This document shows positions 7,736-15,409 of a DNA stretch of 27,060 nt, piece by piece; position 1 is the first letter of the stretch, and each line of letters begins with the position of its first letter. Location: positions 85,660 to 112,719 of the forward strand of contig NZ_JAKOOW010000009.1 in NCBI RefSeq assembly GCF_022288825.1, in the 5' to 3' direction. The position numbers and the translations under genes were made by a program. The stretch is from Kingella pumchi. GTDB lineage: Bacteria; Pseudomonadota; Gammaproteobacteria; Burkholderiales; Neisseriaceae. The notes under the pieces were generated by a model. The model searched no databases and was not told the DNA's origin. It saw only the letters and a program-made list of their open reading frames with translations.

Positions 7736-8083
7736 TCAGGCTGCCTTGTTGTGTTCGGGTTTCGGATGGATGCGGGGTTTGGTGCGGGGGGCGGTACTCG
7801 GCGCGGCGGGTTTGGGCGGCTGCGGGTGGATTTTGCCGACGTTGCCGCGCGCCAAAAGCAGGTTGCCGGTGTGGACGGCAAGGCCGAGTATCAGCAGCCA
7901 GTCGACCAGCCATTCGGCGCGGGCGAAGGCGGCGATGGACAGCGCGGCCATCTGCACAAAAATTAGATAGGCGGTGAGCGCAATCACGGGTTTGTGGGTG
8001 CGGCCGCGTTTGTCGAAAAACAGTACGGACAGGGCGGCGGCGGCGGACAAAACCTGCACGGCGGTGTATTGGGCGGGGGTCAT
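7736..8083 (-). CDS. Small membrane protein in the lysis cassette (holin or antiholin candidate)
   Basis: The 115-residue protein has three hydrophobic segments (about 8-22, 33-53 and 58-77) separated by short charged loops, then a Pro/Lys-rich soluble tail. This topology and its place just before the endolysin suggest a holin-class protein or a partner of the membrane protein encoded upstream. Its start overlaps that gene's stop as ATGA (8080-8083). I do not recognise a specific family. The stop comes from a DUS (AAG GCA GCC TGA), giving the C-terminus -NKAA. Confidence 0.6.
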   Translation of the reverse strand: MTPAQYTAVQVLSAAAALSVLFFDKRGRTHKPVIALTAYLIFVQMAALSIAAFARAEWLVDWLLILGLAVHTGNLLLARGNVGKIHPQPPKPAAPSTAPRTKPRIHPKPEHNKAA

Positions 8084-8448
8084 TGCTTATTCTCCTGTTT
8101 GGGCATATGGCCGCCGAAACGGTCGATCAGGGCGTATGCGTATTGGATGGAGACGACGACAAAGGCAGATGCGACGGCGGCGCCGGTAAATTCGTTGAGC
8201 AACAGCGGGGCGCGCTCGGGCAGAAACCAGTTGACGATATCGGCGGCGCCGCTGCCGCCAAACAGGCCGCTCAAGTAGGAAATGGCAAACAGCCACGCTT
8301 TGGAAAAGGCGCTGTAGCCTTGGCGGCTTAGGATAAACAGGCTGCTGCCGACCAGGGCGCCGACGGCGACGGATGCGGGCAGGTGGTAGCTGCCGATAAC
8401 GATTACGGCGGTGTTGATCAGGGTGGTTTCTTTGTCGGCGGCGGTCAT
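8080..8448 (-). CDS. Putative phage holin, three membrane segments
   Basis: The 122-residue protein starts MTAADKETTLINTAVIVIG. It has hydrophobic stretches at about 10-40, 50-64 and 86-106, with loops rich in Gly and charged residues and a polar C-terminus. It resembles the putative holins annotated beside gene X in P2-like phages of beta-proteobacteria. Holins open the inner membrane at a set time to release the endolysin. Which of the two adjacent membrane proteins is the holin and which a modulator cannot be told from sequence alone. Confidence 0.65.
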   Translation of the reverse strand: MTAADKETTLINTAVIVIGSYHLPASVAVGALVGSSLFILSRQGYSAFSKAWLFAISYLSGLFGGSGAADIVNWFLPERAPLLLNEFTGAAVASAFVVVSIQYAYALIDRFGGHMPKQENKQ

Positions 8449-8455
8449 GATGTGT

Positions 8456-8665
8456 TCAGTCCCATAAGTTCAGGGTGGGGGTGGTTTTTTGTTTGGGTTG
8501 CGCTTCGGGCAGGCGGATGCTGATGCCTGCGGGCAGCAAGGCCGGCTGGGCGCACAAATAGGGGTTGGCTTCGAGTATGCGTTCGACTTGGCCGCGGCTT
8601 TCGCCGTAATGGCGGTAGGCGATGGCGGACAGGGTGTCGCCTTGTCGGCTGGTGATTGTTTTCAT
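8456..8665 (-). CDS. X: Tail protein X (LysM-like)
   Basis: A 69-residue protein of the P2 gpX family. It has the LysM-like core TSRQGDTLSAIAYRHYG, ERILEANPYL and LPAGISIRLPE, and ends in LNLWD, which is characteristic. It is a small tail component thought to act near the baseplate or tail tip. It lies 6 bases after gene L and 7 before the holin candidate, as in P2. Confidence 0.93.
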   Translation of the reverse strand: MKTITSRQGDTLSAIAYRHYGESRGQVERILEANPYLCAQPALLPAGISIRLPEAQPKQKTTPTLNLWD

Positions 8666-8671
8666 AAGCGG

Positions 8672-9139
8672 CTAAACCAGTTCGCAGTCGTTGCGGTAGC
8701 GGCCCAGTAGGTCGGCGACGGCATAGTGGCCGTTGCGCCGTTCGGCACGGGCTTGGGCGGTTTTGGCTTCGGCCAGTGTGCCGGCTTTGCCTGCGGCGTC
8801 GTAGTCGGCATACTGCTCGAGCAGCAGGGCTTTGGTGTAGGCGTACACGGCGGCGCGGTAGCGTTCGGCCGGATCGGTTTGTCCGGCCGTCTGCACGTCG
8901 TTCAGGCTGCTGTGGCGGCGGGTCAGGGCAGAGAGCTGGCGGCGGGTTTCGGCAACGGCTTCGCTGGCAGCCTGATACAGGCGCTCTGGGGTGACGGTGT
9001 TGTCGATGCGGCAGGAAAGACGCATTTGGTCTAAGTCGGTGTCCGGCCAAAATGTGCCGCCGTCGATTTGGCGCAGGTGTCCGGGCTGTTGGATACCGGG
9101 GGCGGCGGCAAAGCTGATGCCGTTTTGCGGGAGCGGCAT
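8672..9139 (-). CDS. L: Head completion/stabilization protein L
   Basis: The 155-residue protein is of the P2 gpL family, which completes filled heads after DNA packaging. Typical stretches are GGTFWPDTDLDQMR, RLYQAASEAVAE, LSALTRRHSSL, RYRAAVYAYTKALLLEQYADYD split in the middle, and the conserved end GHYAVADLLGRYRND. The start is preceded by AAAGGAAACCGCC, the same 16-base leader (with ATG) as the fibre-assembly gene. Confidence 0.92.
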   Translation of the reverse strand: MPLPQNGISFAAAPGIQQPGHLRQIDGGTFWPDTDLDQMRLSCRIDNTVTPERLYQAASEAVAETRRQLSALTRRHSSLNDVQTAGQTDPAERYRAAVYAYTKALLLEQYADYDAAGKAGTLAEAKTAQARAERRNGHYAVADLLGRYRNDCELV

Positions 9140-9226
9140 GGCGGTTTCCTTTGGGCGGGTTTGTCAGGGTATGGCAGGGGCGGCGGCGCGGGCGGTGCGG
9201 CAGCCGGGGGCATACCTGCCGACCGG

Positions 9227-9247
9227 CCGCCGTCTGCCATACGGCGG
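9227..9247 (-). other. Stem-loop between genes M and L
   Basis: CCGCCGT and ACGGCGG can pair around a 7-base loop in the 118-base gap between the small terminase and head completion genes. There is no T-run, so it is not a terminator. It might affect mRNA stability or processing. The rest of the gap is G-rich with no gene. Confidence 0.35.
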
Positions 9248-9257
9248 GGAAGACTTT

Positions 9258-9905
9258 TCAGGCTGCCTTTTCTAGGGCGGCAATACGTTTTTTGACGCCG
9301 ATTTTGTCGTTGTAGGCGACGGCGGCGCGGTAGCGGGACAGTGCCAGGGCGGCATCGCCTGCTTCTTCGGCACGCTCGCCTGCGACTTTGAGCATCTTGG
9401 CGCGGATTTGGTCGGCCATATTCAGGATGTGCAGGCCGCTTTCGTTTTTGCCGGATGCCCATGCAACCAGGGTATTGAGATGTTCGGGCAGGACGTCGGC
9501 ACCGGCGGCGATGCGTTCTGCCGCTTCTTCAATGATGATTTCGGGCAGGCTACGCTGGTATTCGTCGCTGCTCTCTACTCCTGCCCGGATGGCGGTTTCG
9601 GCCAGCGGCATGGCTTCGTCGATGCGGCCGGTATCGATCAGCCAAATCAGGCAGGTGGGGGTGATGCGGTCGTCGCTCTGCACTTGGCCGCTTTCGATGA
9701 CGCCGGACAACCATTCGGCATAGCGCGGCAGCATTTCGGTTTTGGCGGCGACTTTGTCGGATACGCCGTTTAAGCCTTTGATGATGGCTTTATCGGCCTG
9801 CAGCGATTGGAGCAGGCGCCGGTATTCGGTCATTTCGCTCAGGTCGGCATCCTGTGCTTGGATGGCGGCTTGTGCTTCGCGGTGGGCGCGGGCGGGGCTG
9901 GTCAT
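9258..9905 (-). CDS. M: Terminase small (endonuclease) subunit M
   Basis: The 215-residue protein matches P2 gpM. It opens with TSPARAHREAQAA and has the helical segments LQSLQADKAIIKGL, KTEMLPRYAEWLSGVIE and the block CLIWLIDTGRIDEAMPLAE that typify the family. In P2 it recognises and cuts the cos site together with the ATPase gpP. The stop codon is made by a DUS (AAG GCA GCC TGA), so the protein ends -LEKAA. Confidence 0.93.
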   Translation of the reverse strand: MTSPARAHREAQAAIQAQDADLSEMTEYRRLLQSLQADKAIIKGLNGVSDKVAAKTEMLPRYAEWLSGVIESGQVQSDDRITPTCLIWLIDTGRIDEAMPLAETAIRAGVESSDEYQRSLPEIIIEEAAERIAAGADVLPEHLNTLVAWASGKNESGLHILNMADQIRAKMLKVAGERAEEAGDAALALSRYRAAVAYNDKIGVKKRIAALEKAA

Positions 9906-9960
9906 GGTTTCGGCCTTTCTTTACAAGGCATCCTGAAGAGTTTTCAGGCTGCCTTTTGCG

Positions 9961-11007
9961 TTATGCGGTGTGTTTGAGGTTTTCGATCAGGGCGGCGGCA
10001 CCGTACTCTTCGACAATGAAGTCGATGTTTTTGCTTTGGAAGCTGACGATGCGGTCGGCTTCGGGTTCGTCGCGGATGAGCCGCCGCTCGCCGCCGGTTT
10101 GGTAGTAGATCGACAGGTTTTTGAGCGGGGTGATCAGCAGGGTGTCTTTGGGCATGTTGGGGACGTGCAGCACGGGCAGGCCGCCGAGTGTGCGTTTTTC
10201 GCTCAGGCGTCCGCTGGCTTCGAGTTCGGTGGCTTTGTCGCCGCCTGCGTTGATGATGCGCAGGTATTTATCGCCGACGGTTTGGCGGTTGGCGATGACG
10301 ACAAAGTCGTTGCGGTCGGCGTGGCGCTCGTCCATCAGTTCGTTCAGGGCGTCGGTTACCACGGCATCAAGGTTTTTGTAGCCGGCGGCGCCTGCGCCGT
10401 ATTCGACTTCTTTTTTGGTGGTGCCGACCTGGCCTGCCTGCCAGCCTAAAACGCGGGTGGGATTTTCCTGACGCATTTTCTGCAGCCAGCCGACGGCGAC
10501 GTCCTGCAGTAGGGGGTTGGCGGCGGCATCGCTGTTTGCGGCGCGGGTTTTGCCGTTCATGCCGATGGTAATCAGGCTGATGGCGATGGATTGGGCGACT
10601 TTTTTGTTGATGCGGGCGGGGAAATCGGCGGCGATGTGCGCCCATTGGTCAATTTCGTCGTAGCGCAGGAATACGTCGAAGTTGGTTTTTTCCAAGGTGT
10701 AGCGGCGGCCGGTCAGGCTGTGGACGGATTTGGGCTTGCGGGTTCTGCTGCCGTCGGATGTGTCGGTGTTGCTGCCGATCAGGCCGGTGGACAGGCCGAT
10801 GAGTTCGCCTAGTTTTTCGGTTTTGCCGACCAGGTTGATTTTTTGCAGGAACTCGGAATCGAGTGCGATTTCGTCGTACATGTGCTGGACGGCGGCGGGG
10901 GCGACGGCGAAGCCTTGGCGTACTTGCTCTTCGCTGACGTGGTTGGCTTGGGCGACGGCGCTGTACACGGCGGCCATGGCGGCGGCGATGCGGGTGATTT
11001 GGGTCAT
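9961..11007 (-). CDS. N: Major capsid protein N
   Basis: The 348-residue protein is the P2 gpN family capsid protein (HK97 fold; P2 gpN is close to this length). Recognisable segments are FAVAPAAVQHMYDEI, SEFLQKINLVGKTEKLGEL, RRYTLEKTNFDVFLRYDEID and RRLIRDEPEADRIVSF. The N-terminus would be trimmed by the protease domain of gpO during assembly. The gene has a clear ribosome site (AAAGGAAAACAC before ATG) and lies 38 bases after gene O. Confidence 0.95.
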   Translation of the reverse strand: MTQITRIAAAMAAVYSAVAQANHVSEEQVRQGFAVAPAAVQHMYDEIALDSEFLQKINLVGKTEKLGELIGLSTGLIGSNTDTSDGSRTRKPKSVHSLTGRRYTLEKTNFDVFLRYDEIDQWAHIAADFPARINKKVAQSIAISLITIGMNGKTRAANSDAAANPLLQDVAVGWLQKMRQENPTRVLGWQAGQVGTTKKEVEYGAGAAGYKNLDAVVTDALNELMDERHADRNDFVVIANRQTVGDKYLRIINAGGDKATELEASGRLSEKRTLGGLPVLHVPNMPKDTLLITPLKNLSIYYQTGGERRLIRDEPEADRIVSFQSKNIDFIVEEYGAAALIENLKHTA

Positions 11008-11045
11008 GTGTTTTCCTTTGATGGTGGCGTTTTGGGTGTTTGGGT

Positions 11046-11882
11046 TTACCAGCCTACGCTCGGCGGGGTGTGGCCGGTGTGCGCCGGGCGCTCGGGGGCG
11101 GCGGGTTCGGTTTCGAGTTTGTGCAGCAGCTCGCTGTATTGGTTTTCGACGGCGGTGATTTTGTCGGTGAGTTTTTGGATTAACTCGGCGGCGGCTTGGT
11201 ATTCGGCGCGGTAGTCGGTGGTGTCGTCCGGCAGCAGGTCGGGTGTGGGGGCTGTGGAGGTGGCAGGCGGGTTTTCAGGCTGCGCGTCGGTTTTTTTAAA
11301 CAGGGCGAGCAGGCGGCTGAAGATGCCTTCGGCGATTTGTTCGGTCTGCTGGCCGGTCTGGACGTCGTGAGCGGGGGTGTTTTGCGGGTCGGGTTGGGTC
11401 ATGGTGTGGCTTTCGGTGTAGGTGGAAAAGGTGGTGGCCTGCGCGGTGGCCTGCAGGGCGGCGCGGCTGTAGTTGGCGGTGGTGCCGAGACTGGCGGGGG
11501 TGTCGGTAATGGCCAGGCCGACGAGATAGGCTTTGCCGGTTTTGGCGAAGTTGTCGGCGATTTCCATGCTGGTATAGATTTTTTTGCCGCTCTGCCACAG
11601 CTCCTGCAGGGCGGGCTGGACGGCCAGGCGGGCATATAGGGCGGTTTTGGCGGCATCTTGCGGCCAGGGGGCGGCTTTGAGTTCGACGACGTCGCCGTAG
11701 CCGCCGGCGTAGTCGGGAAACAGAAAGCTCATGTGTTCGAGATTGATGCGGGCGCCGTACACGGCGGGGTCGTAGCTTTCGGCCATTTGTCTGAGTGCGT
11801 CGGCGCTGATGGTGCGGCCGTCTACGGTGTCGCCGGAGACGCCGATGATGCGCCAGTCGGTGGTGGGGGTTTTGCTGCCCAT
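11046..11882 (-). CDS. O: Capsid scaffolding protein and maturation protease O
   Basis: The 278-residue protein has the two parts of P2 gpO: an N-terminal serine protease and a C-terminal coiled-coil scaffold. All three residues of the P2 triad can be placed: Asp21 in VSGDTVDGR, His50 in RINLEHMSF and Ser105 in KIYTSMEIADN. So it should cleave itself and the capsid protein. The scaffold part (about 180-278) has FSRLLALFKKTD, a Pro/Thr-rich linker and the helix AAELIQKLTDKITAVENQ. It is the first gene of the leftward late block, starting 171 bases from the divergent terminase gene. Confidence 0.94.
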   Translation of the reverse strand: MGSKTPTTDWRIIGVSGDTVDGRTISADALRQMAESYDPAVYGARINLEHMSFLFPDYAGGYGDVVELKAAPWPQDAAKTALYARLAVQPALQELWQSGKKIYTSMEIADNFAKTGKAYLVGLAITDTPASLGTTANYSRAALQATAQATTFSTYTESHTMTQPDPQNTPAHDVQTGQQTEQIAEGIFSRLLALFKKTDAQPENPPATSTAPTPDLLPDDTTDYRAEYQAAAELIQKLTDKITAVENQYSELLHKLETEPAAPERPAHTGHTPPSVGW

Positions 11883-12053
11883 GGTGTGTTCCTGTTTTCC
11901 GTGGTTGCGGTAAATGCGGGAATCTTGGCAAGTGTGGGCTCTTGGGTAAACCGGCGGGGGTTTTGGGGGGATTTTTTAGGACGGGGCGGCTTTCAGGCTG
12001 CCTGAAAAGGCGGTTAGATTGCGGCCTGTGTGATTTTTTAGGAGTTTGCGGCG
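11883..12053. promoter_or_regulatory. Divergent spacer between genes O and P
   Basis: In P2 the two late promoters for O-N-M-L and P-Q face apart from this position, so promoters for both phage units are expected here. I see no sigma-70 consensus and no TGT-N12-ACA activator dyad. The spacer holds a DUS (about 11991-12006) and the ribosome site AGGAG for gene P at 12040-12044. The regulatory role is inferred from layout. Confidence 0.4.
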
Positions 12054-13859
12054 ATGGCTGCGCTAAACAGTAATCTCGATCCGCGCGTTCAGGCGCGGTT
12101 GTTGTATTGGCAGGGTTGGCGGATTTCGGATATTGCGCGCTCGCTGGGGATGAAGGCGGGCGTGATTTATTCGTGGAAAAGCCGGGAAAACTGGGACGGG
12201 GGCACGCCGATGCAGCGGGTGCAGGCGAGTGCGGAGATGCGGCTGCACCAGTTGATGCACCAGCCGAAAAAGTCGGATGCGGACTATAAGGAAATCCGCC
12301 AGTTGTCGAATGTGGTGGCGGGCGGTGTGCGCTCGCCGCGTGAGACGGGGCAGCCTGAAAACGAAAAGGGCGGCCTGCCTGCGGCTGCGGATGATGCTTA
12401 TCGGGTGCCGGATATCGACCATCCGCCGCGTGCGCCTAGGGAGCGGCGGGAGCGGGTTCCGTCTAACCGTAAGACGGAATACAACTGTTTTTCTCCGGAG
12501 CAGGTCAAACGGGTGCAGGAGATTTTCAGGGAGCAGATGTTCGATTATCAGCGCTTTTGGCTGGAGTGCCGCGAGCGTTTCCGCAATCTTTTGAAATCGC
12601 GCCAAATCGGGGCGACGTTTTTCTTTGCGCGTGAGGCGCTCGTGGATGCGCTGGTTTCGGGAAAAAACAAGATTTTTCTGTCGGCATCTAGGGCGCAGGC
12701 GTTTCAGTTTAAGCAGTACATGATCGATTTGGCGGAAATGGTGGGAGTGGAGCTGCGCGGGGATGCTATCCGCCTGAACAATGGGGCGACGCTGTATTTT
12801 TTGGGTACGAACAGCCGTACGGCGCAGGGGCGCCACGGGGATTTGTATGTGGACGAGTATTTTTGGATTCCGGACTTTAAGGAGTTGACGCGGCTGGCCA
12901 AGCCAATGGCGGCGCAAAAGCAGTATCGGATTACTTATTTTTCGACGCCTTCGGCGCTGTCGCATCCGGCTTATCCGTTTTGGTCGGGCGAGCAGTTTAA
13001 TGAAGGGCGGCCGGTATCGGAGCAGGTGAAGTTTGCGGTGGATCATGCGGCGCTGGCTCCGGGGCGGCTGTGTGAAGACGGGCAGTTTCGGCAAATTGTT
13101 ACGCTTGATGATGCGGAGAGAATGGGCTGCACGCTGTTTGACCGTGCGCAGCTGATGCGGGAGAACTCGCCCTCGGAGTTCCGCCAGCTATTTATGTGTG
13201 AGTTTGTGGAGACGGGGGACGGGGTGTTTGATTTGGCTTCGCTGATGCGTTGCACGGTGAGCTCGTGGGATGTGTGGGCGGATTTCTATAAGCCGCTGGC
13301 TCGGCGGCCGGTGGGGGATTTGCCGGTGTGGATCGGTTACGACCCGGCGGACGGGGGGGATTCTGCGGCGCTGGTGGCGGTGCTGCCGCCGCGCTTTAAC
13401 GGGGATGCGTTCCGTATTTTGGAGCGGCATCTGCTGCGGGGCAATGATTTTCAGGAGCAGGCGGATTTTATTCGGGGGATGTTGTCGCGCTATCGGGTGG
13501 AAAAAATTGTGATTGATAAGACGGGGCTGGGGGCGGCGGTGTTCCAATTGGTGCAGGGCTTTTTTCCGCGTGTGCTGGGGATTAACTATTCGCTGCCGGA
13601 AAAGGCGCTGATGGTGGGCAAGATGCAGTCGCTGCTGCGCGATAAGCGGGTGCAGTGGGATACGGATTATAAGGACGTTACGGCGGCGTTTTTGGCGATT
13701 CGGGCGGTCGTTACGGCCAGCGGGCGCAATGTTACTTACGAGAGTCCGCGTTCGCGGGAAATCAGCCATGCGGATGTAGCGTGGGCGGCGATGCAGGTGT
13801 TTTATCAGGAGCCGCTGGACGGTATCAGCCTGCCGAGGGGATCGGTGGAGATTTTTTAA
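12054..13859 (+). CDS. P: Terminase large (ATPase) subunit P
   Basis: The 601-residue protein is the P2 gpP terminase motor. The N-terminus has a helix-turn-helix stretch (about 20-45: GWRISDIARSLGMKAGVIYS). The ATPase part has a Walker A-like KSRQIGAT (181-188), a Walker B LYVDEYFW with Asp267-Glu268, and a coupling motif FSTPS near 296-300. The nuclease-like part has WIGYDPADGGDSAAL (Asp430) and VIDKTGLG (Asp488), the usual acidic residues. It should package DNA into proheads. Residues 99-103 are read from a DUS. AGGAG nine bases upstream supports the start. Confidence 0.95.
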   Translation: MAALNSNLDPRVQARLLYWQGWRISDIARSLGMKAGVIYSWKSRENWDGGTPMQRVQASAEMRLHQLMHQPKKSDADYKEIRQLSNVVAGGVRSPRETGQPENEKGGLPAAADDAYRVPDIDHPPRAPRERRERVPSNRKTEYNCFSPEQVKRVQEIFREQMFDYQRFWLECRERFRNLLKSRQIGATFFFAREALVDALVSGKNKIFLSASRAQAFQFKQYMIDLAEMVGVELRGDAIRLNNGATLYFLGTNSRTAQGRHGDLYVDEYFWIPDFKELTRLAKPMAAQKQYRITYFSTPSALSHPAYPFWSGEQFNEGRPVSEQVKFAVDHAALAPGRLCEDGQFRQIVTLDDAERMGCTLFDRAQLMRENSPSEFRQLFMCEFVETGDGVFDLASLMRCTVSSWDVWADFYKPLARRPVGDLPVWIGYDPADGGDSAALVAVLPPRFNGDAFRILERHLLRGNDFQEQADFIRGMLSRYRVEKIVIDKTGLGAAVFQLVQGFFPRVLGINYSLPEKALMVGKMQSLLRDKRVQWDTDYKDVTAAFLAIRAVVTASGRNVTYESPRSREISHADVAWAAMQVFYQEPLDGISLPRGSVEIF

Positions 13860-13905
13860 TTCAGGCTGCCTGAAATTAGGCGGCCGCTTTTGCTTGGAGC
13901 TTATT

Positions 13906-14919
13906 ATGGATATTGATGTTTTTGCTTTTGAAGATGTGGACGGCGAGCGCCGTTTGTTCGATTTTTTGGGCTGCGTGAACAACGGGGTCTATTACGAGCC
14001 GCCGGTGTCGTGGGCGGATGTGCTGTCGCTGTTGGGCAAGGGTGTGCATCATGCCAGCGCCCTGCAGGCCAAAATCAATATTTTAAAGGTTACGTTCCGG
14101 CCGACGAAGTGGCTGTCGCGCACGGAGTTTGAGAAGCTGGCCTTTAACTATCTGGTGCTGGGCAACGGCTATCTTGAGATTGTGCGCAACCGCTTGGGGG
14201 CGCCGATTGAGATGCGCAGCCGTTTGGCGCTGTATATGCGCCGCGCGGCCAACCTGCGGGATTTCATTTATCTGCGCGATGGCTGGGCGCACGATTGGGA
14301 AAAAATTGGCGGCAACGATATGGTGCACATCATGCAGCCGAATCTGCGGCAGGAAGTATATGGGCTGCCCTATTATCTGGCGGCCATCGACAGCGTGGAA
14401 TTGAATGCGGCGGCAACGAAGTTCCGCGTGCGCTACTACCGCAACGGCTCGCATGCGGGGTTTATCCTGTATGCGACGGATGCGAATATCAACGAAGAAG
14501 ACTGGGAGAATGTGAAAAATCAGCTGCGCAATGCTAAGGGAGCGGGCAATTTTAAAAACGTGCTGCTGCGCTCGCCCAACGGCAACGGCGAAGGCTTGAA
14601 GCTGATTCCGATTGCGGAAGTGGCGGCCAAAGATGAGTTCCTGAACATTAAGCAGGTGTCGGCGGAAGATATGCTGGCGGTGCATCGGGTGCCGCCGTCG
14701 CTGATGGGAATTGTGCCGAAGGCGGGCGGCGGCTTGGGCGATGCGGAAACGGCAGCACGGGTGTTTGCCACCAATGAAGTGGCACCCTTGCAGCAGTCTT
14801 TTCTCGACGTGAACGACCTGCTGGGCTTTGAAGTGTTTGCGTTCGACCGCTATGTAATCGAGAGTGGGACAGCAGAAGCGGGGGGCGCCGGAACGGGCGG
14901 GGGAAGCGGGGGGCGGTAG
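13906..14919 (+). CDS. Q: Portal protein Q
   Basis: GGAG at 13896-13899 sets the start at MDIDVFAFED, giving 337 residues, close to P2 gpQ. Family features are YYEPPVSWADVLSLL, HHASALQAKINIL, FNYLVLGNGYLEIVRN, VYGLPYYLAAIDSVELN, RNGSHAGFILYAT and HRVPPSLMGIVP. Portal rings form the DNA entry vertex of the capsid. The last 20 residues are almost all Gly, Ala and Ser, encoded by a G-rich stretch. In P2, cos lies beside the 3' end of Q, so this stretch is a place to look for it. A DUS separates the gene from P. Confidence 0.94.
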   Translation: MDIDVFAFEDVDGERRLFDFLGCVNNGVYYEPPVSWADVLSLLGKGVHHASALQAKINILKVTFRPTKWLSRTEFEKLAFNYLVLGNGYLEIVRNRLGAPIEMRSRLALYMRRAANLRDFIYLRDGWAHDWEKIGGNDMVHIMQPNLRQEVYGLPYYLAAIDSVELNAAATKFRVRYYRNGSHAGFILYATDANINEEDWENVKNQLRNAKGAGNFKNVLLRSPNGNGEGLKLIPIAEVAAKDEFLNIKQVSAEDMLAVHRVPPSLMGIVPKAGGGLGDAETAARVFATNEVAPLQQSFLDVNDLLGFEVFAFDRYVIESGTAEAGGAGTGGGSGGR

Positions 14920-14920
14920 C
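14887..14920 (+). other. Candidate cos-like sequence at the 3' end of the portal gene
   Basis: GGCGGGGGAAGC at 14896-14907 differs by one base from the part GGCGGGGAAAGC of the P2 cohesive end as I recall it (GGCGAGGCGGGGAAAGCAC). P2 cos lies next to gene Q, so the position fits. The stretch is G-rich and also encodes the Gly-rich portal tail, so chance similarity is possible. Confidence 0.3.
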
Positions 14921-14932
14921 GTCAGATATGAG

Positions 14933-14960
14933 CCGTCGGCAATTGCCGACGGTTTTTTTT
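14933..14960 (+). terminator. Rho-independent terminator after the P-Q unit
   Basis: An 8-bp GC-rich stem (CCGTCGGC and GCCGACGG) around the loop AATT is followed by eight T residues, 13 bases after the portal stop codon. It is not DUS-based, unlike the host terminators here. It should end the phage P-Q transcript. Confidence 0.9.
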
Positions 14961-15371
14961 GCGCGCCGCGATGGCGGCGACAGGATTTTTTTTTGATTGG
15001 GATGGCTGTAGGTGCGCCGCGCGGGCTTCCCTCCCGCCTGCGCATGGCAGATAAAAACGCATTTTTTTATACATGGGCAAAATCCGCACCGTCCGTAGAA
15101 TTGCAAGCGCTTGCGGCCGTTTTTTGGTTCTAAAAAATTACTCGTTTTCAAACCAAACCGCGCAATATTTTCCCAAACCTTGCGAGCCTGTTTTTCGCCT
15201 TGTTTTGCGTTCCGCAAAAAAAATTCTGCCCTTGATTTTTCAACAAAAACCAATGCAGAAAACTTAATAATTGCGGAACAAAAATTGTACTATATCCCGC
15301 ACAAATACTACATTTATTTGCTTGTATCGTGAAAGCGGCAAATGCCCAAACGCTTTTTCGGGTTTTTGCCG

Positions 15372-15409
15372 TTTCAGGCTGCCGCAAACAGCGGCCGGGC
15401 AGCCTGAAA
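15372..15409 (-). terminator. Inverted DUS pair downstream of glnB
   Basis: TTTCAGGCTGCC and GGCAGCCTGAAA face each other across 14 bases, 30 bases beyond the glnB stop. Inverted uptake sequences commonly act as terminators in Neisseriaceae. It may serve both strands. Confidence 0.7.

Larger units (their letters stand above)
1..14960. mobile_element. P2-like prophage, structural and lysis half (continues beyond the left edge)
   Basis: Gene order matches the P2 late region almost one for one: Q and P rightward, then O N M L X, lysis genes, R S V W J I H and a fibre-assembly gene leftward. Each assignment rests on the encoded protein. The right limit is placed at the terminator after the portal gene, because no phage gene follows and glnB begins at 15439. 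The left limit is outside the window, where tail sheath, tube and tape-measure genes would be expected. No integrase, repressor, cox or replication gene is visible. About twenty host-type uptake sequences lie inside the element, which suggests long residence in this lineage. Confidence 0.9.

Noticed and set aside
11883..12053. Search for a P2-type Ogr activator dyad TGT-N12-ACA
   Set aside because: No ACA triplet at the needed distance from any TGT in this spacer on either strand.
12063..13094. A 343-codon frame opposite the terminase ATPase gene
   Set aside because: Arg/Pro/Leu-rich shadow of a conserved phage gene with no ribosome site.
14864..15133. An 89-codon frame across the portal end and the phage terminator, ending in LQALAAVFWF
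   Set aside because: It passes through the terminator hairpin, has no ribosome site at any internal ATG, and has no recognisable family.
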